64,000 nt of DNA from Thalassotalea euphylliae. GTDB lineage: Bacteria > Pseudomonadota > Gammaproteobacteria > Enterobacterales > Alteromonadaceae. Both the position numbers and the translations under genes were made by a program. The stretch lies in the NCBI RefSeq assembly GCF_003390335.1, contig NZ_QUOU01000001.1:372001-436000 (forward strand), written 5' to 3'. This document shows, in pieces, positions 1 to 9,062 of this stretch. Each line of letters begins with the position of its first letter. Positions within the stretch are counted from its first letter, which is position 1. The notes beneath the pieces were generated by a model. The model worked only from the letters and a program-made list of their open reading frames with translations. It did not search any database and had not been told where the DNA came from.

Positions 1-145
1 TCTGCTTGTACCTAATTAAAATCAATTAGGGGTTAGTGATTAAAAACCGCGCGAGTATACCAGAACTTAACGAAAACCAACATAGAAAAAGTTGAAATTA
101 ATCGTTTCGTCACTAATGCCCAGCTAATTAAGAGATCACCAACTC

Positions 146-186
146 AGCATGAAATCAAAATGATTGCATCATTTTGATTTCATGCT
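146..186. promoter_or_regulatory. Perfect 19-bp inverted repeat, candidate operator of the WYL regulator
   Basis: Two 19-bp arms (146-164 and 168-186) are exact reverse complements around a 3-base spacer. The arm starts AGCATGAAATC. There is no T-run after it, so it is not a simple terminator. It lies about 50 bp before the start codon of the WYL regulator. A weak promoter-like TTGCAT...TAATCT (164-191) would overlap the right arm. BrxR/CapW-type WYL repressors are known to bind inverted repeats in their own promoters, so autoregulation of the defence operon is the natural inference. It could also act as an RNA hairpin. Confidence 0.6.
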
Positions 187-234
187 AATCTGATAATTAA
201 ATTTGTCTGCGATATAAAGCGAAAAGTTAGTTTA

Positions 235-1185
235 ATGGACGTTAGCCAATACCCATACGCCCAGCGTCAGCGGCTGGCATTTATTGATTTTTGTTTACAG
301 TATTTTGGCCAGATCGCCCGTGCCGATCTTATCAACCATTTTAAGGTGGGAATGGCATCAGGCACTCGTGACTTTGCTCTATATAAAGAACTAGTACCTG
401 ATAACTTGCATTTAGTGCATCAAACTAAGCTCTATTATCGAACCGAGCAATTTAAGCCGTTATTTAACCATCAGGGTGAGGCGGTTTTAACTGGCTTGTG
501 TCGAGGGTTTGGCGATGGTATTGCAGCCATTAATCAGCCTAGCGAGGTTTGCTTTGAAGCGGTGCGCTTAATTCAGCCTGACAGTGAAATCATTGCCGCA
601 TTAATGCGGGCGATCACTCATCAGCAAGCGGTTAAGTGTCGCTATGTCTCGCTTTCTTCCGGTGAACAAGGGCGAGTAATAGTGCCCCACAGCATTGTCA
701 ATAATGGCCATCGCTGGCATGTGCGGGCATTTGATCGCAAGTCGGCCAGCTTTCGTGATTTCTCCTGTACCCGTTTTGTCGAGGCTAAAGTGCTAGCGGT
801 TGAGGCTAAGCAAGATGAACTTTGCCAGGCTGATCGGGAGTGGTCAACAATATTAACCTTAACGTTAAAGCCTCACCCAAAGGTTACTCAACCTCGGGCG
901 ATTGAAATGGATTACCACATGGTCGAGGGCAGCTTAACATTGGAAGTGAGAGCGGCCTTGGTTGGCTATTTGTTGCAACAATGGCAGGTTGATTGCTCAC
1001 CAAACCATCACTTAGATCCCAGCCAGCACCCATTGTGTTTAACTAATTCAGAGGTGCTAACGAGCCATGACAATGCCATACTCGCGCCCGGTTATAGTCA
1101 GCCTGAAAGCTTATTAGACAACGCAATAGATAGACCTGCTCAGCGCATTGATAACACCAAGGAAACTCATCATGGCAAGTTTTGA
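235..1185 (+). CDS. WYL-domain transcriptional regulator (BrxR/CapW type)
   Basis: A predicted DNA-binding repressor that would control the downstream defence genes. Residues about 10-60 look like the winged-helix N-terminus of the BrxR/CapW family (RLAFIDFCLQYFGQIARADL, then TRDFALYKELVP). Residues about 125-200 form a WYL-like ligand-sensing domain, with VKCRYVSLSSGE and HRWHVRAFD, followed by a C-terminal extension. Proteins of this family repress BREX, CBASS and other defence operons and are thought to respond to nucleic-acid ligands. The gene is first in a seven-gene plus-strand run and its end overlaps the jetA start by 14 bases, implying coupling. A perfect palindrome sits just upstream. 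The family call is firm; the ligand is unknown. Confidence 0.85.
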   Translation: MDVSQYPYAQRQRLAFIDFCLQYFGQIARADLINHFKVGMASGTRDFALYKELVPDNLHLVHQTKLYYRTEQFKPLFNHQGEAVLTGLCRGFGDGIAAINQPSEVCFEAVRLIQPDSEIIAALMRAITHQQAVKCRYVSLSSGEQGRVIVPHSIVNNGHRWHVRAFDRKSASFRDFSCTRFVEAKVLAVEAKQDELCQADREWSTILTLTLKPHPKVTQPRAIEMDYHMVEGSLTLEVRAALVGYLLQQWQVDCSPNHHLDPSQHPLCLTNSEVLTSHDNAILAPGYSQPESLLDNAIDRPAQRIDNTKETHHGKF

Positions 1186-2677
1186 TTATGATTTTTTAGA
1201 ACAACTGAAAGAGCATAACATTGCCCTTAAACTACTGCGCTCGCCGCACTTTCCTTTATTAGGCAGCTTTTTTTACCAAGTGTTTATTCAAAAGAATCGT
1301 CGCAGTGTTAACTATCAGGAGTTGGTTGCACTATTGACCCATCACCTGGCTGATATTAATGAAAGCTATCAAGTTGAGGCTGGTGTGGAAAAATACCCAA
1401 AATCAGCAAAAGCCTATATCGACGATTGGATCAGTCAACGAGGTGGTTACTTGCGAAAATACCTGCCCCCACAAGGCGACGAGCCGGAATGTGATTTACT
1501 GCCAGATGTCGAAAAAGCCCTGCGTTGGCTTGAAGGCATGCAAGGTAAAAGCTTTGTCGGCACAGAATCCCGTTTGAAACTTTTGTTGGAGTTAATTGCC
1601 GACCTGGTACATGGTACCTCGGAGGATCAAAGTGCTAAATTGGCAACACTGGAGCAACGTAAGGCTGAGCTTGAGCAGCAAATTGAGCGAGTAAAACAAG
1701 GTATAGATGCAGGTTATTCCGCGACACAAGTGCGAGAAAAAGTGTATTTGATTACCGATATGTCACGGCAATTGATGGGGGATTTTCGCCAGGTTGAGGC
1801 CAACTTTCGCGAGCTTGACAAAGAAACGCGTAAAAAAATTACCTTGAGTGGCGCGCAAAAGGGCACGGTATTAGATGCGGTGTTTGGCGATCAGGACATT
1901 ATTGATGAATCAGATCAGGGTAAATCCTTTGGCGCTTTCTTTGAATTACTGATGCACAGTGAAATGCGTAACAATATGCGCGGCGATCTTAATACCTTGC
2001 TCAATTCGGCATTTTGTCCGGATTTCGCCAACGATGATGAGCTGCTCCAGCACTTATACAGCTATTTGTTAGATGCTGGTAATAGTGTGAATAGCACCAA
2101 GCAGCAGATCACGGATCAGTTGCGACGCTATATTCAAGAACAATCGCAAGACAACAAACGCATTTTATCGCTCATTCGTGACTTTGAATCAGCCACCCAT
2201 CATTTAAGTCAACAGCAGGCAGAGCAAGGACGGCCAGATTTCAAACAAGACAAAGCCTTTACTGAGCTGGACAGCTTTCAGGCGATGATTGCCCAGCAGC
2301 TTAGCCGGCAGTTGTATCAACCTAAACAACAAGAGTCGCTTGACTCGGCCATTGTTGAAAATAACCCAGCACCGGATATAGACCTATCACGGTTATTGGA
2401 AGTTAGCCATATCAACGAGCAACAGTTGCGCCAACAAATTGCCAGTTGCTTGCAGCAACTTAGTGGTCAGGCAACATTGGCGCAAGTGATTGAAAGCTAC
2501 CCGATTCAATACGGGCTGGATGAGCTATTAACCTATGTCAAAATGGCGTGTGAGCAGGAGATCAGCGCCAATATTAACGACCAAGTGCCACAGCAAATTA
2601 GCTGGCAAGTTCAGCAAAATAATCAGCTTGTCACCCGACAAGTGCAATTACCGACTATTACCTTTATTCGAGATTAG
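1172..2677 (+). CDS. jetA: Wadjet protein JetA (DUF3375 family, MukF/kleisin-like)
   Basis: A 501-aa protein of the DUF3375 family, the kleisin-like subunit of type I Wadjet complexes. It would bridge the SMC-like JetC heads and bind JetB in the loop-extruding complex that recognises circular plasmid DNA. The N-terminus (LKLLRSPHFPLLGSFFYQVF) is the typical DUF3375 opening, and a coiled-coil stretch lies around residues 150-190. I chose the ATG at 1172 over the TTG at 1148 because AAGGAA lies 7 bases before it and the family motif starts there. It overlaps the regulator gene and is followed after 3 bases by jetB, the order expected for Wadjet operons. Confidence 0.88.
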   Translation: MASFDYDFLEQLKEHNIALKLLRSPHFPLLGSFFYQVFIQKNRRSVNYQELVALLTHHLADINESYQVEAGVEKYPKSAKAYIDDWISQRGGYLRKYLPPQGDEPECDLLPDVEKALRWLEGMQGKSFVGTESRLKLLLELIADLVHGTSEDQSAKLATLEQRKAELEQQIERVKQGIDAGYSATQVREKVYLITDMSRQLMGDFRQVEANFRELDKETRKKITLSGAQKGTVLDAVFGDQDIIDESDQGKSFGAFFELLMHSEMRNNMRGDLNTLLNSAFCPDFANDDELLQHLYSYLLDAGNSVNSTKQQITDQLRRYIQEQSQDNKRILSLIRDFESATHHLSQQQAEQGRPDFKQDKAFTELDSFQAMIAQQLSRQLYQPKQQESLDSAIVENNPAPDIDLSRLLEVSHINEQQLRQQIASCLQQLSGQATLAQVIESYPIQYGLDELLTYVKMACEQEISANINDQVPQQISWQVQQNNQLVTRQVQLPTITFIRD

Positions 2678-2680
2678 ATC

Positions 2681-3304
2681 ATGGCTGATACCTTAACTTC
2701 AGACGAACAAACAACCGCAGCTCGCAGCCAACAAGAAAAATCGTCAGTGCAAGTACGCTTACTCAAAGGGCCTATTTACCGCGCCCAGCATAAAGAGTTA
2801 TGGGCATGGCTGGAGCGCGATCAGTACCGTATTCGTGAATATTTTCAGCAAATCGGCTTAGCACTTACTCTGGATGACAGTGAAGGGTATGCCTTTTTAC
2901 GCCAACAAGAGTTGTCAGCAGAGCAGGGCGACATTGATATTCCCCGTTTAATTCGCAAGTATCAATTGCCCTTTAATCAAACCTTATTGTTGGTGTTATT
3001 GCGTAAGCGCTTAGCTGAACACGACAGTGAAGACAGTACCCCCAGACTGATTATTGACAGACAAAGTATCTATCAGGCGATGTCGGGTTTTTACCCGGAT
3101 GTCAGCGATCAGGTCAAGCAGCAAAAAGAATTTGATGCGGTGATCAATAAAGTTAAAGAAATGGGCTTTTTGACATTATTGCCCAATCATAAAGATGAAT
3201 TTGAAGTACAGCGCATTATTAAAGCTGTGATCAGCGCTGAGCGCATTGGCGAGCTTATCGACACCTTGACCAGCCATCAACAGCATAACGAGGAGGAAGA
3301 CTAA
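2681..3304 (+). CDS. jetB: Wadjet protein JetB (DUF4194 family, MukE-like)
   Basis: A 207-aa protein matching the size, order and general character of DUF4194, the MukE/KITE-like subunit of Wadjet. It begins with a polar tail, then residues about 25-195 look like tandem winged-helix domains (VRLLKGPIYRAQHKELWAWL, LPFNQTLLLVLLRKRLAEHD, GFLTLLPNHKDEFEVQRIIK). Dimers of this subunit bind the kleisin JetA and help it contact DNA. Position between jetA and jetC, with only 3 bases before and 1 base after, strongly supports the call. The DNA-contacting residues cannot be named from sequence alone. Confidence 0.85.
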   Translation: MADTLTSDEQTTAARSQQEKSSVQVRLLKGPIYRAQHKELWAWLERDQYRIREYFQQIGLALTLDDSEGYAFLRQQELSAEQGDIDIPRLIRKYQLPFNQTLLLVLLRKRLAEHDSEDSTPRLIIDRQSIYQAMSGFYPDVSDQVKQQKEFDAVINKVKEMGFLTLLPNHKDEFEVQRIIKAVISAERIGELIDTLTSHQQHNEEED

Positions 3305-3305
3305 G

Positions 3306-6300
3306 ATGCCCGAAGCCACACAAGCTATTGAATTAGCAGACACTAAGCAAGCAGAGACAGAACTAACGGGCTTTCGCTTAGCTAATTTCTCAGTATTTAA
3401 CTGGGGGACGTTTGATAAACAAGTGTGGAGCTTAACTCCAGCGCAAAGTAATGCCTTGCTGACGGGGAATATTGGCAGCGGTAAATCAACCCTCGTTGAT
3501 GGCCTAACTACATTATTAGTACCACCACGCAAATTAGCCTTTAACAAAGCGGCAGGGGCAGAAGAAAAAGAGCGCTCGATTGAGTCGTACTTTTTTGGTT
3601 TTTACACCTCACAACAAGATGAGTACGGCAAGGCGCGCGCTGTTGGTCTGCGCCATCAGGGCAAACATTATTCGGTGATCCTGGCTGAATTTTATAGTCA
3701 GGCCCTTAAGCAGTCAGTGACGCTGGCGCAGGTATTCTGGTTAAAGCCAGGTGATAAAAAGGTTAAACGCCTCTATGTGGTTGCTCAGCAGCGCTTAACC
3801 ATCGCCGAGCATTTCTCGCACTTTGGCAGTCAAATTAATCAATTGCGTAAGCGCTTAAGAAAAATTGCAGATCTGGAATTGTTTGACGCTTTTACCCCTT
3901 ATGCCCAAAAGTTTAGCCAATTGTTAGGCTTAGGCACAGACGGCAAGGCACTGGCGCTGTTTAATCAAACGATCTCGATGAAATCAGTTGGCTCAGTGAC
4001 TGACTTTGTGCGCGATAATATGTTAGAGCAGCCAGACGTTGAAGCGCAATTGCAGGAATTAGAGCGCAATTATGATGACCTAAAACGCCTGCATGATGCC
4101 GTGGTTGCAGCCCGGCAAAAAGTTGAACTGTTAACACCGGTGGATAACTTTGGCCAGGCAGTCTTATCCGCAGGACAAGACAAGCAACATATCGAAGCCT
4201 GTCGAGACTTAACCGATGTTTATATGGCTAATATAGCCGTTGATCTATATCAAACCCGACTGGCAAGCCGCCAGCAGGAATTGACCAAACTTGATATTAA
4301 GCTTGCTGAGCTTAATCAGCAAAAGCAGAGTTTAGGCGCTACTATCACCCAGCTCAATGAAGATATTCGTGAAAACGGCGGTGGTCGGCTACAACAGCTT
4401 GAACAAAATATCCAGCAACTGAGCAAAATACGCGATGACAGCAAAAGGGTATGCCAGCAATACCTGAATTTGGTTAATGCCTTGCAACTCAATACCGCTC
4501 TTAATGCTGATACTTTTGTCGATAATATTGACTGTGCTAAAGCGCAGCAAGAAGCGCTTTACCAGCAAATAGAGCAAGTTAACGAGCAGGCATTTTCGGT
4601 TAAGCAAAGTAAGCAAAAACTTGAACAGGAACAACAAGAAGTTGCCACGCAAACTGCCGCCTTAAAACAGCGCAAATCCAATATTCATCATGTCAACCTG
4701 CTCACCATCCGCGAGCATATTTGTCAGCAGCTTGGCGTTGACGAAGAATGCTTACCTTTTGTTGCTGAACTTATTCAGGTTAAGCCTGAGCAAAGCCAGT
4801 GGCAGGGGGCAATTGAGCGAGTATTACATAACTTTGCGCTGAGCTTGATTGTGCCAGAGGCGCTGTATCAAGAGGTGTGTGATTATGTTGAGCAAACTCA
4901 CCTGGGTGCTCGTTTAGTCTATTACCGTATCCGCGAGCCAGAGAATTATTATCCAGTGACAAGGGCAAATGACTCATTACTGAGTAAAATCGAACTTAAG
5001 TCTGATAGCGAATACTACAACTGGCTCGATCATGAATTAGCCAAACGCTTTAACTACACTTGCTGTACCAATATGCAGGAATTTAGGCGCAGTGAAAAGG
5101 CGCTGACCCGCAACGGCCAGATCAAATCCGGCAAGTTTCGCCATGAAAAAGATGACAGGCACAAATTGCACGATGAAAAGCGCTATGTACTGGGCTGGAG
5201 CAATAAAGAAAAATTGAAGCTGTTGGCAGCACAATACAATCGTTTTGAACTAGCACTCAAAAAGAGTTCTAGCGAACTAATAGAGCTTGCCAAAACCAAA
5301 GATCAGCTTGGCGAGCAACAATACAAGACTCGTCAATTAGCTAACTTTGCCTTTAGTTTTGAGCAGATCAACTGGTCGGTCTATGCCCAGCAAATTGAAG
5401 CACTGCAACGAGAACAGGCACAGTTAATCCAATCATCTGATGTACTCGATAGCTTGCAACAGCAATTAGCCGAACAGCAACAAGCGTTAAGCGATACTGA
5501 ATCGGCGCTGACTCAAGCTAACCAGAATAAAGGTAGCTTAACTGAAAAAATTAACACTGAGCAACAAGCGCTGGCGAGCAAGCAAGCACTATTGAGCGAA
5601 TGTGATCCGCAAGCGCGAGCACATTGTTTTCCCACCCTGGATAATTTCTATCAGCAATATATTGAGCATCAACAGCTACGGATCAATATGCTGGACAATG
5701 TTACTTCAACCTTGCGTAAAAAGCTTAACGATAAAATTCAACACTTAGAAGAAAAGCGCCGCAAAAAGCAAGCACAAATGATTTCGGCAATGAATACCTT
5801 TGCTCATACTTTTCCCAATGAGGTAACAGAATTTGATGCCAGTGTTGAATCCTTACCTGAATACAAACAACTGCTGACGCGCTTAACAGAAGAAGATTTA
5901 CCACGCCATGAAGCCAGATTCAAAGAAATGCTTAACCGCGACACCATTCGCGCTATGGTGCTATTTGCCAGCTATCTGGATAAACAGGAAGAAGAAATTG
6001 ACGCCCGTATTCGATTGATTAACCAGTCATTACATGCCCTTGATTATCAAACTGGCACTTATATCGAAATAGACAGCATTGCTTCGCCAGATGTTGAAAT
6101 ACGCGATTTTAAGCAGCGCCTTAAAAACTGTTATGAGCTGAGCACAGACGACGAGCTTTACTCCGAAGAAAAATTTGAACGAGTAAAAGACCTGATCGAA
6201 CAAATGCGTAACGAACCTAAATGGACACAAAAAGTGGTCGACGTTAGATACTGGCACCTGTTTAACGTGGTTGAACGTTATCGTGAAGATAACAGCGAGA

Positions 6301-6725
6301 AAGAGTGTTACTCAGACTCAGGTGGTAAGTCTGGCGGCCAAAAAGAAAAATTGGCCTATGCGATATTAGCTGCTGCGATTATTTTGCAATACGGTTTGGT
6401 GGATAGTCAGCACAATAGCAATCACAAAAACAAGCGACGCTTTAATTTGGTGGTGATTGATGAAGCCTTTGCCCGTGGTTCAAAAGACAGTACCCGCTTT
6501 GGCTTAGAGCTGTTTAAAAAGCTCGGCTTGCAATTATTATTAGTGACCCCTTTGCAAAAGCTGGATGTGATTGAACACTATGTTAAGCATGTCCATTTTG
6601 TTGATCAGCAAAACAACCAGTCAATGCTACTCAATATGACCATTGACGAATATCGCGAGCAAGTGGCGCGTAGTAAAGCACTGCAAGGTTATCAACACTT
6701 GGTTGAAGATTTGAGCGTAAGTTAA
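3306..6725 (+). CDS. jetC: Wadjet protein JetC (MukB/SMC-like ATPase)
   Basis: The 1139-aa SMC-like motor of the Wadjet complex. A Walker A motif (GNIGSGKST, about residues 54-62) is at the N-terminus. Long Gln/Glu/Leu-rich coiled coils run roughly from 300 to 480 and 640 to 850 around a hinge region. The C-terminal head carries the ABC signature SGGKSGGQKEK at about 1005 and a Walker B LVVIDEAF with D1052-E1053. Two JetC heads would dimerise on ATP and extrude DNA loops. Length and motif spacing fit a complete MukB-like protein, so the motor looks functional. It is preceded by jetB after a single base. Confidence 0.92.
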   Translation: MPEATQAIELADTKQAETELTGFRLANFSVFNWGTFDKQVWSLTPAQSNALLTGNIGSGKSTLVDGLTTLLVPPRKLAFNKAAGAEEKERSIESYFFGFYTSQQDEYGKARAVGLRHQGKHYSVILAEFYSQALKQSVTLAQVFWLKPGDKKVKRLYVVAQQRLTIAEHFSHFGSQINQLRKRLRKIADLELFDAFTPYAQKFSQLLGLGTDGKALALFNQTISMKSVGSVTDFVRDNMLEQPDVEAQLQELERNYDDLKRLHDAVVAARQKVELLTPVDNFGQAVLSAGQDKQHIEACRDLTDVYMANIAVDLYQTRLASRQQELTKLDIKLAELNQQKQSLGATITQLNEDIRENGGGRLQQLEQNIQQLSKIRDDSKRVCQQYLNLVNALQLNTALNADTFVDNIDCAKAQQEALYQQIEQVNEQAFSVKQSKQKLEQEQQEVATQTAALKQRKSNIHHVNLLTIREHICQQLGVDEECLPFVAELIQVKPEQSQWQGAIERVLHNFALSLIVPEALYQEVCDYVEQTHLGARLVYYRIREPENYYPVTRANDSLLSKIELKSDSEYYNWLDHELAKRFNYTCCTNMQEFRRSEKALTRNGQIKSGKFRHEKDDRHKLHDEKRYVLGWSNKEKLKLLAAQYNRFELALKKSSSELIELAKTKDQLGEQQYKTRQLANFAFSFEQINWSVYAQQIEALQREQAQLIQSSDVLDSLQQQLAEQQQALSDTESALTQANQNKGSLTEKINTEQQALASKQALLSECDPQARAHCFPTLDNFYQQYIEHQQLRINMLDNVTSTLRKKLNDKIQHLEEKRRKKQAQMISAMNTFAHTFPNEVTEFDASVESLPEYKQLLTRLTEEDLPRHEARFKEMLNRDTIRAMVLFASYLDKQEEEIDARIRLINQSLHALDYQTGTYIEIDSIASPDVEIRDFKQRLKNCYELSTDDELYSEEKFERVKDLIEQMRNEPKWTQKVVDVRYWHLFNVVERYREDNSEKECYSDSGGKSGGQKEKLAYAILAAAIILQYGLVDSQHNSNHKNKRRFNLVVIDEAFARGSKDSTRFGLELFKKLGLQLLLVTPLQKLDVIEHYVKHVHFVDQQNNQSMLLNMTIDEYREQVARSKALQGYQHLVEDLSVS

Positions 6726-6745
6726 TAAGAGTTTTATAAAAAGTT

Positions 6746-7789
6746 ATGAGTGAACATCAAATTTATCAGTTTTGCACCTTAGATAAGCCGCTAAACCGGG
6801 AGCAAAGAGGGATACTGCGTGAGATTTCTACTCGGGCGCAGATCACGCCAACCTCGTTTGTTAACGAATATCATTATGGTGATTTAAAAGCAGATCCCAT
6901 TGAGCTGGTGGGCGACTTTTTCGATGTTGGTCTGCATATCTGTAATTGGGGAGAGCTTAACCTTTATGTTAAAGTGCCTTACCAGGCTATTTCTGCTGAT
7001 GTGTTAAGTAAATTTGAGTACGAAGGGGTTTTCAGCTATCACCGTAAAGGCGAACATTGGGTGTTGCATTTCGCATTGGCGGACAACGAAGAAGTTTACG
7101 ATTGTATTTATGACTGGCTTTGTGACGCCGAAGATATTTTTGCTGATATTATCCCGTTGCGAGCAGAGCTGATTGGCGGAGACTATCGCAGCCTAATGTT
7201 GGTCTGGCTGTCAATCTTTTCACTGATTGAAACGACGGTAGACTTGCCGTTATTTATTGCCGATTACCGACAGCTAACCTCAACCCAGCAGATCTTAAGC
7301 CAGCTTTTGTTAGTGGATGAAGAGCACTTGGAAACATTAACGCACTATTGCCAATCTCGGCAAAAACGCCTACCTGATAGTGCTTTTCCAGATGGTAAAA
7401 GACCCGTAGAGATCATTGAGTATGAGGTACTGACTGAGTATTACTCTCTGGCAGAAGCAGAGGTTGAAAATCGTCGCCGAGCCGAACTTGAACAGCAGCA
7501 AAAGCAACTTGAAAAGCAACGTCAGGCCGAGCTTAATGAGGTTTATCGCCAAGCATTTCGCCAATGGAACTTAGCTCAGTTTTATGTTGAAAAAGGACAT
7601 CGAAAAGCATACGAACAAGGCGTGGACATCCTACAAACCCTATATCAAGCTTACGAATTACATCTGGCGCAGGTAGATTTTGCTGATAAATTCACTGAGT
7701 TTATCAGTCAACATCAAAATCGCCGATCTTTTCTTAAGCTATTAAAAGCGACCGAGCTAGCTGACTGGCTCAGCATAGTCAAGTCTTGA
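6746..7789 (+). CDS. Unassigned protein inside the Wadjet operon
   Basis: A 347-aa protein that is not one of the four canonical Wadjet subunits. Residues 1-65 carry a conserved-looking opening (QIYQFCTLDKPLN, then EISTRAQITPTSFVNEYHYG and FDVGLHICNWGELNLYVKVP). From memory this resembles an uncharacterised widespread bacterial family; I cannot confirm that. Residues about 230-265 are a charged coiled coil (RRRAELEQQQKQLEKQRQ), followed by a helical C-terminus. I see no nuclease, ATPase or membrane motif. It sits 20 bases after jetC and 16 bases before jetD in the same frame of transcription, so it is likely co-expressed. Possible roles are an accessory subunit, a nuclease regulator or an antagonist. 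None is shown. Confidence 0.8.
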   Translation: MSEHQIYQFCTLDKPLNREQRGILREISTRAQITPTSFVNEYHYGDLKADPIELVGDFFDVGLHICNWGELNLYVKVPYQAISADVLSKFEYEGVFSYHRKGEHWVLHFALADNEEVYDCIYDWLCDAEDIFADIIPLRAELIGGDYRSLMLVWLSIFSLIETTVDLPLFIADYRQLTSTQQILSQLLLVDEEHLETLTHYCQSRQKRLPDSAFPDGKRPVEIIEYEVLTEYYSLAEAEVENRRRAELEQQQKQLEKQRQAELNEVYRQAFRQWNLAQFYVEKGHRKAYEQGVDILQTLYQAYELHLAQVDFADKFTEFISQHQNRRSFLKLLKATELADWLSIVKS

Positions 7790-7805
7790 TAAAAGCACCT
7801 CAGTA

Positions 7806-9026
7806 ATGCCAGCACTTATTTCCAGCAAAGCCATTAAAGCCAAATTGCTTAAACAGTGGCAAAAGTATTACTTTCATTTGGTTTATTTAGCTAGTGAGCA
7901 AGGAGAAAATGAGCCAAAACAGCTATTTCCGTTAACCGTGCGGTTAACGGTACCAACAGGACGGCAGCTATTACATGAATACCAACAGGTGCAAGGCTGG
8001 CTTGCTGATATGGCGACATTCGATGCAATCAAGGGTTTTACACTGGTAAAACAAGATATCAGCTATCAAAAAATGGGCCGGCAGCGAATGCCAAACCAAT
8101 TGCTTATTGATGATCTGGAATCTTTGGCAAGATGGCTGGGGCAATGGCAAGCCTGGCAACGCTTTGACAAAAGCTATCAGCAAGTGAAAAAGCAAATGCC
8201 AATGTTGTTGACGTGGCTGGTAGAAAATCCTGGGTTATTTGAAAAGTACCTCGATGTTTGGCCTCAACTGTTAGCTGTAGTTAGCTACTTTTGCCAATCC
8301 CCTCAACCAAAGTGTTATCTGCGCCAACTGGACATTGTTGGTGTCGATACCAAATTTATTGAAAGCCATAAAAGTATCTTAAAAAGTTTACTTGATCATA
8401 CCTTGCCTGATAGTGCCATTAACTTTGACTATGACAAACTGACCGAGCACGGTTTTGAAAAGCGTTATGGCTTGCTATATGAACAGCCGCAAATACGCTT
8501 CCGTCTGCTCGACCCACAGCTAGCGGCTGAGTTTAACGGCGTTACTGATTTAAGCTTACCAGTTGATCAGTTCAAGCAACTAGATTTACTCGTTGATCAA
8601 GTGTTTATTACCGAAAACAAAGTCAATGGCCTAGCTTTCCCAAATTGTCACAATGCGATAGTTGTTTTTGGCTTGGGCTATGGCGTGCAAACGCTTAAAC
8701 ATGTTGGCTGGCTGGCTGAGTGTCAGCTTTATTACTGGGGCGATATTGACACTCACGGCTTTGCTATCTTGTCACAACTACGCGGTTATTTTCCAAGAAC
8801 TAAATCTCTATTAATGGATGAGCAGACTTTACACCAGCATCAAAAACTCTGGGTGCAGGAACCTATAGCTAAGCGTTGTAAGCTTGAGCAGTTAAGCCAT
8901 TTAACGGCTGAGGAAAGCCAGCTTTACCACCAGCTAAAAACCAATATCTGGCAAGAGAATCTTAGACTAGAGCAAGAAAGAATTAGCTTTGCTGCCTTAC
9001 ACGTGGCACTTGGTAATGTAAAGTAG
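7806..9026 (+). CDS. jetD: Wadjet protein JetD (TOPRIM nuclease, DUF3322/DUF2220)
   Basis: The 406-aa nuclease subunit that cleaves plasmid DNA trapped by the JetABC motor. The N-terminal half (residues about 1-190) has the DUF3322 character with a Trp-rich, helical arm. The C-terminal DUF2220 half is related to the topoisomerase VI A TOPRIM domain: FITENKVNGLAFP carries the conserved E270, and YYWGDIDTHGF carries the metal-binding pair D313 and D315. All the expected acidic residues are present, so it should be active. In canonical type I operons jetD directly follows jetC; here an unassigned gene intervenes. Confidence 0.9.
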   Translation: MPALISSKAIKAKLLKQWQKYYFHLVYLASEQGENEPKQLFPLTVRLTVPTGRQLLHEYQQVQGWLADMATFDAIKGFTLVKQDISYQKMGRQRMPNQLLIDDLESLARWLGQWQAWQRFDKSYQQVKKQMPMLLTWLVENPGLFEKYLDVWPQLLAVVSYFCQSPQPKCYLRQLDIVGVDTKFIESHKSILKSLLDHTLPDSAINFDYDKLTEHGFEKRYGLLYEQPQIRFRLLDPQLAAEFNGVTDLSLPVDQFKQLDLLVDQVFITENKVNGLAFPNCHNAIVVFGLGYGVQTLKHVGWLAECQLYYWGDIDTHGFAILSQLRGYFPRTKSLLMDEQTLHQHQKLWVQEPIAKRCKLEQLSHLTAEESQLYHQLKTNIWQENLRLEQERISFAALHVALGNVK

Positions 9027-9062
9027 TAACCGCATTTATTGCGCAGAATAAGGAAAATACAA

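Noticed and set aside
1..145. End of a translation factor gene (tuf) at the left edge
   Set aside because: Expected from enterobacterial gene order upstream of rpsJ, but no coding sequence or terminator of that kind can be seen in these bases.
1148..1171. TTG start that would lengthen JetA by eight residues
   Set aside because: ATG 1172 has a proper AAGGAA site and matches the family N-terminus.
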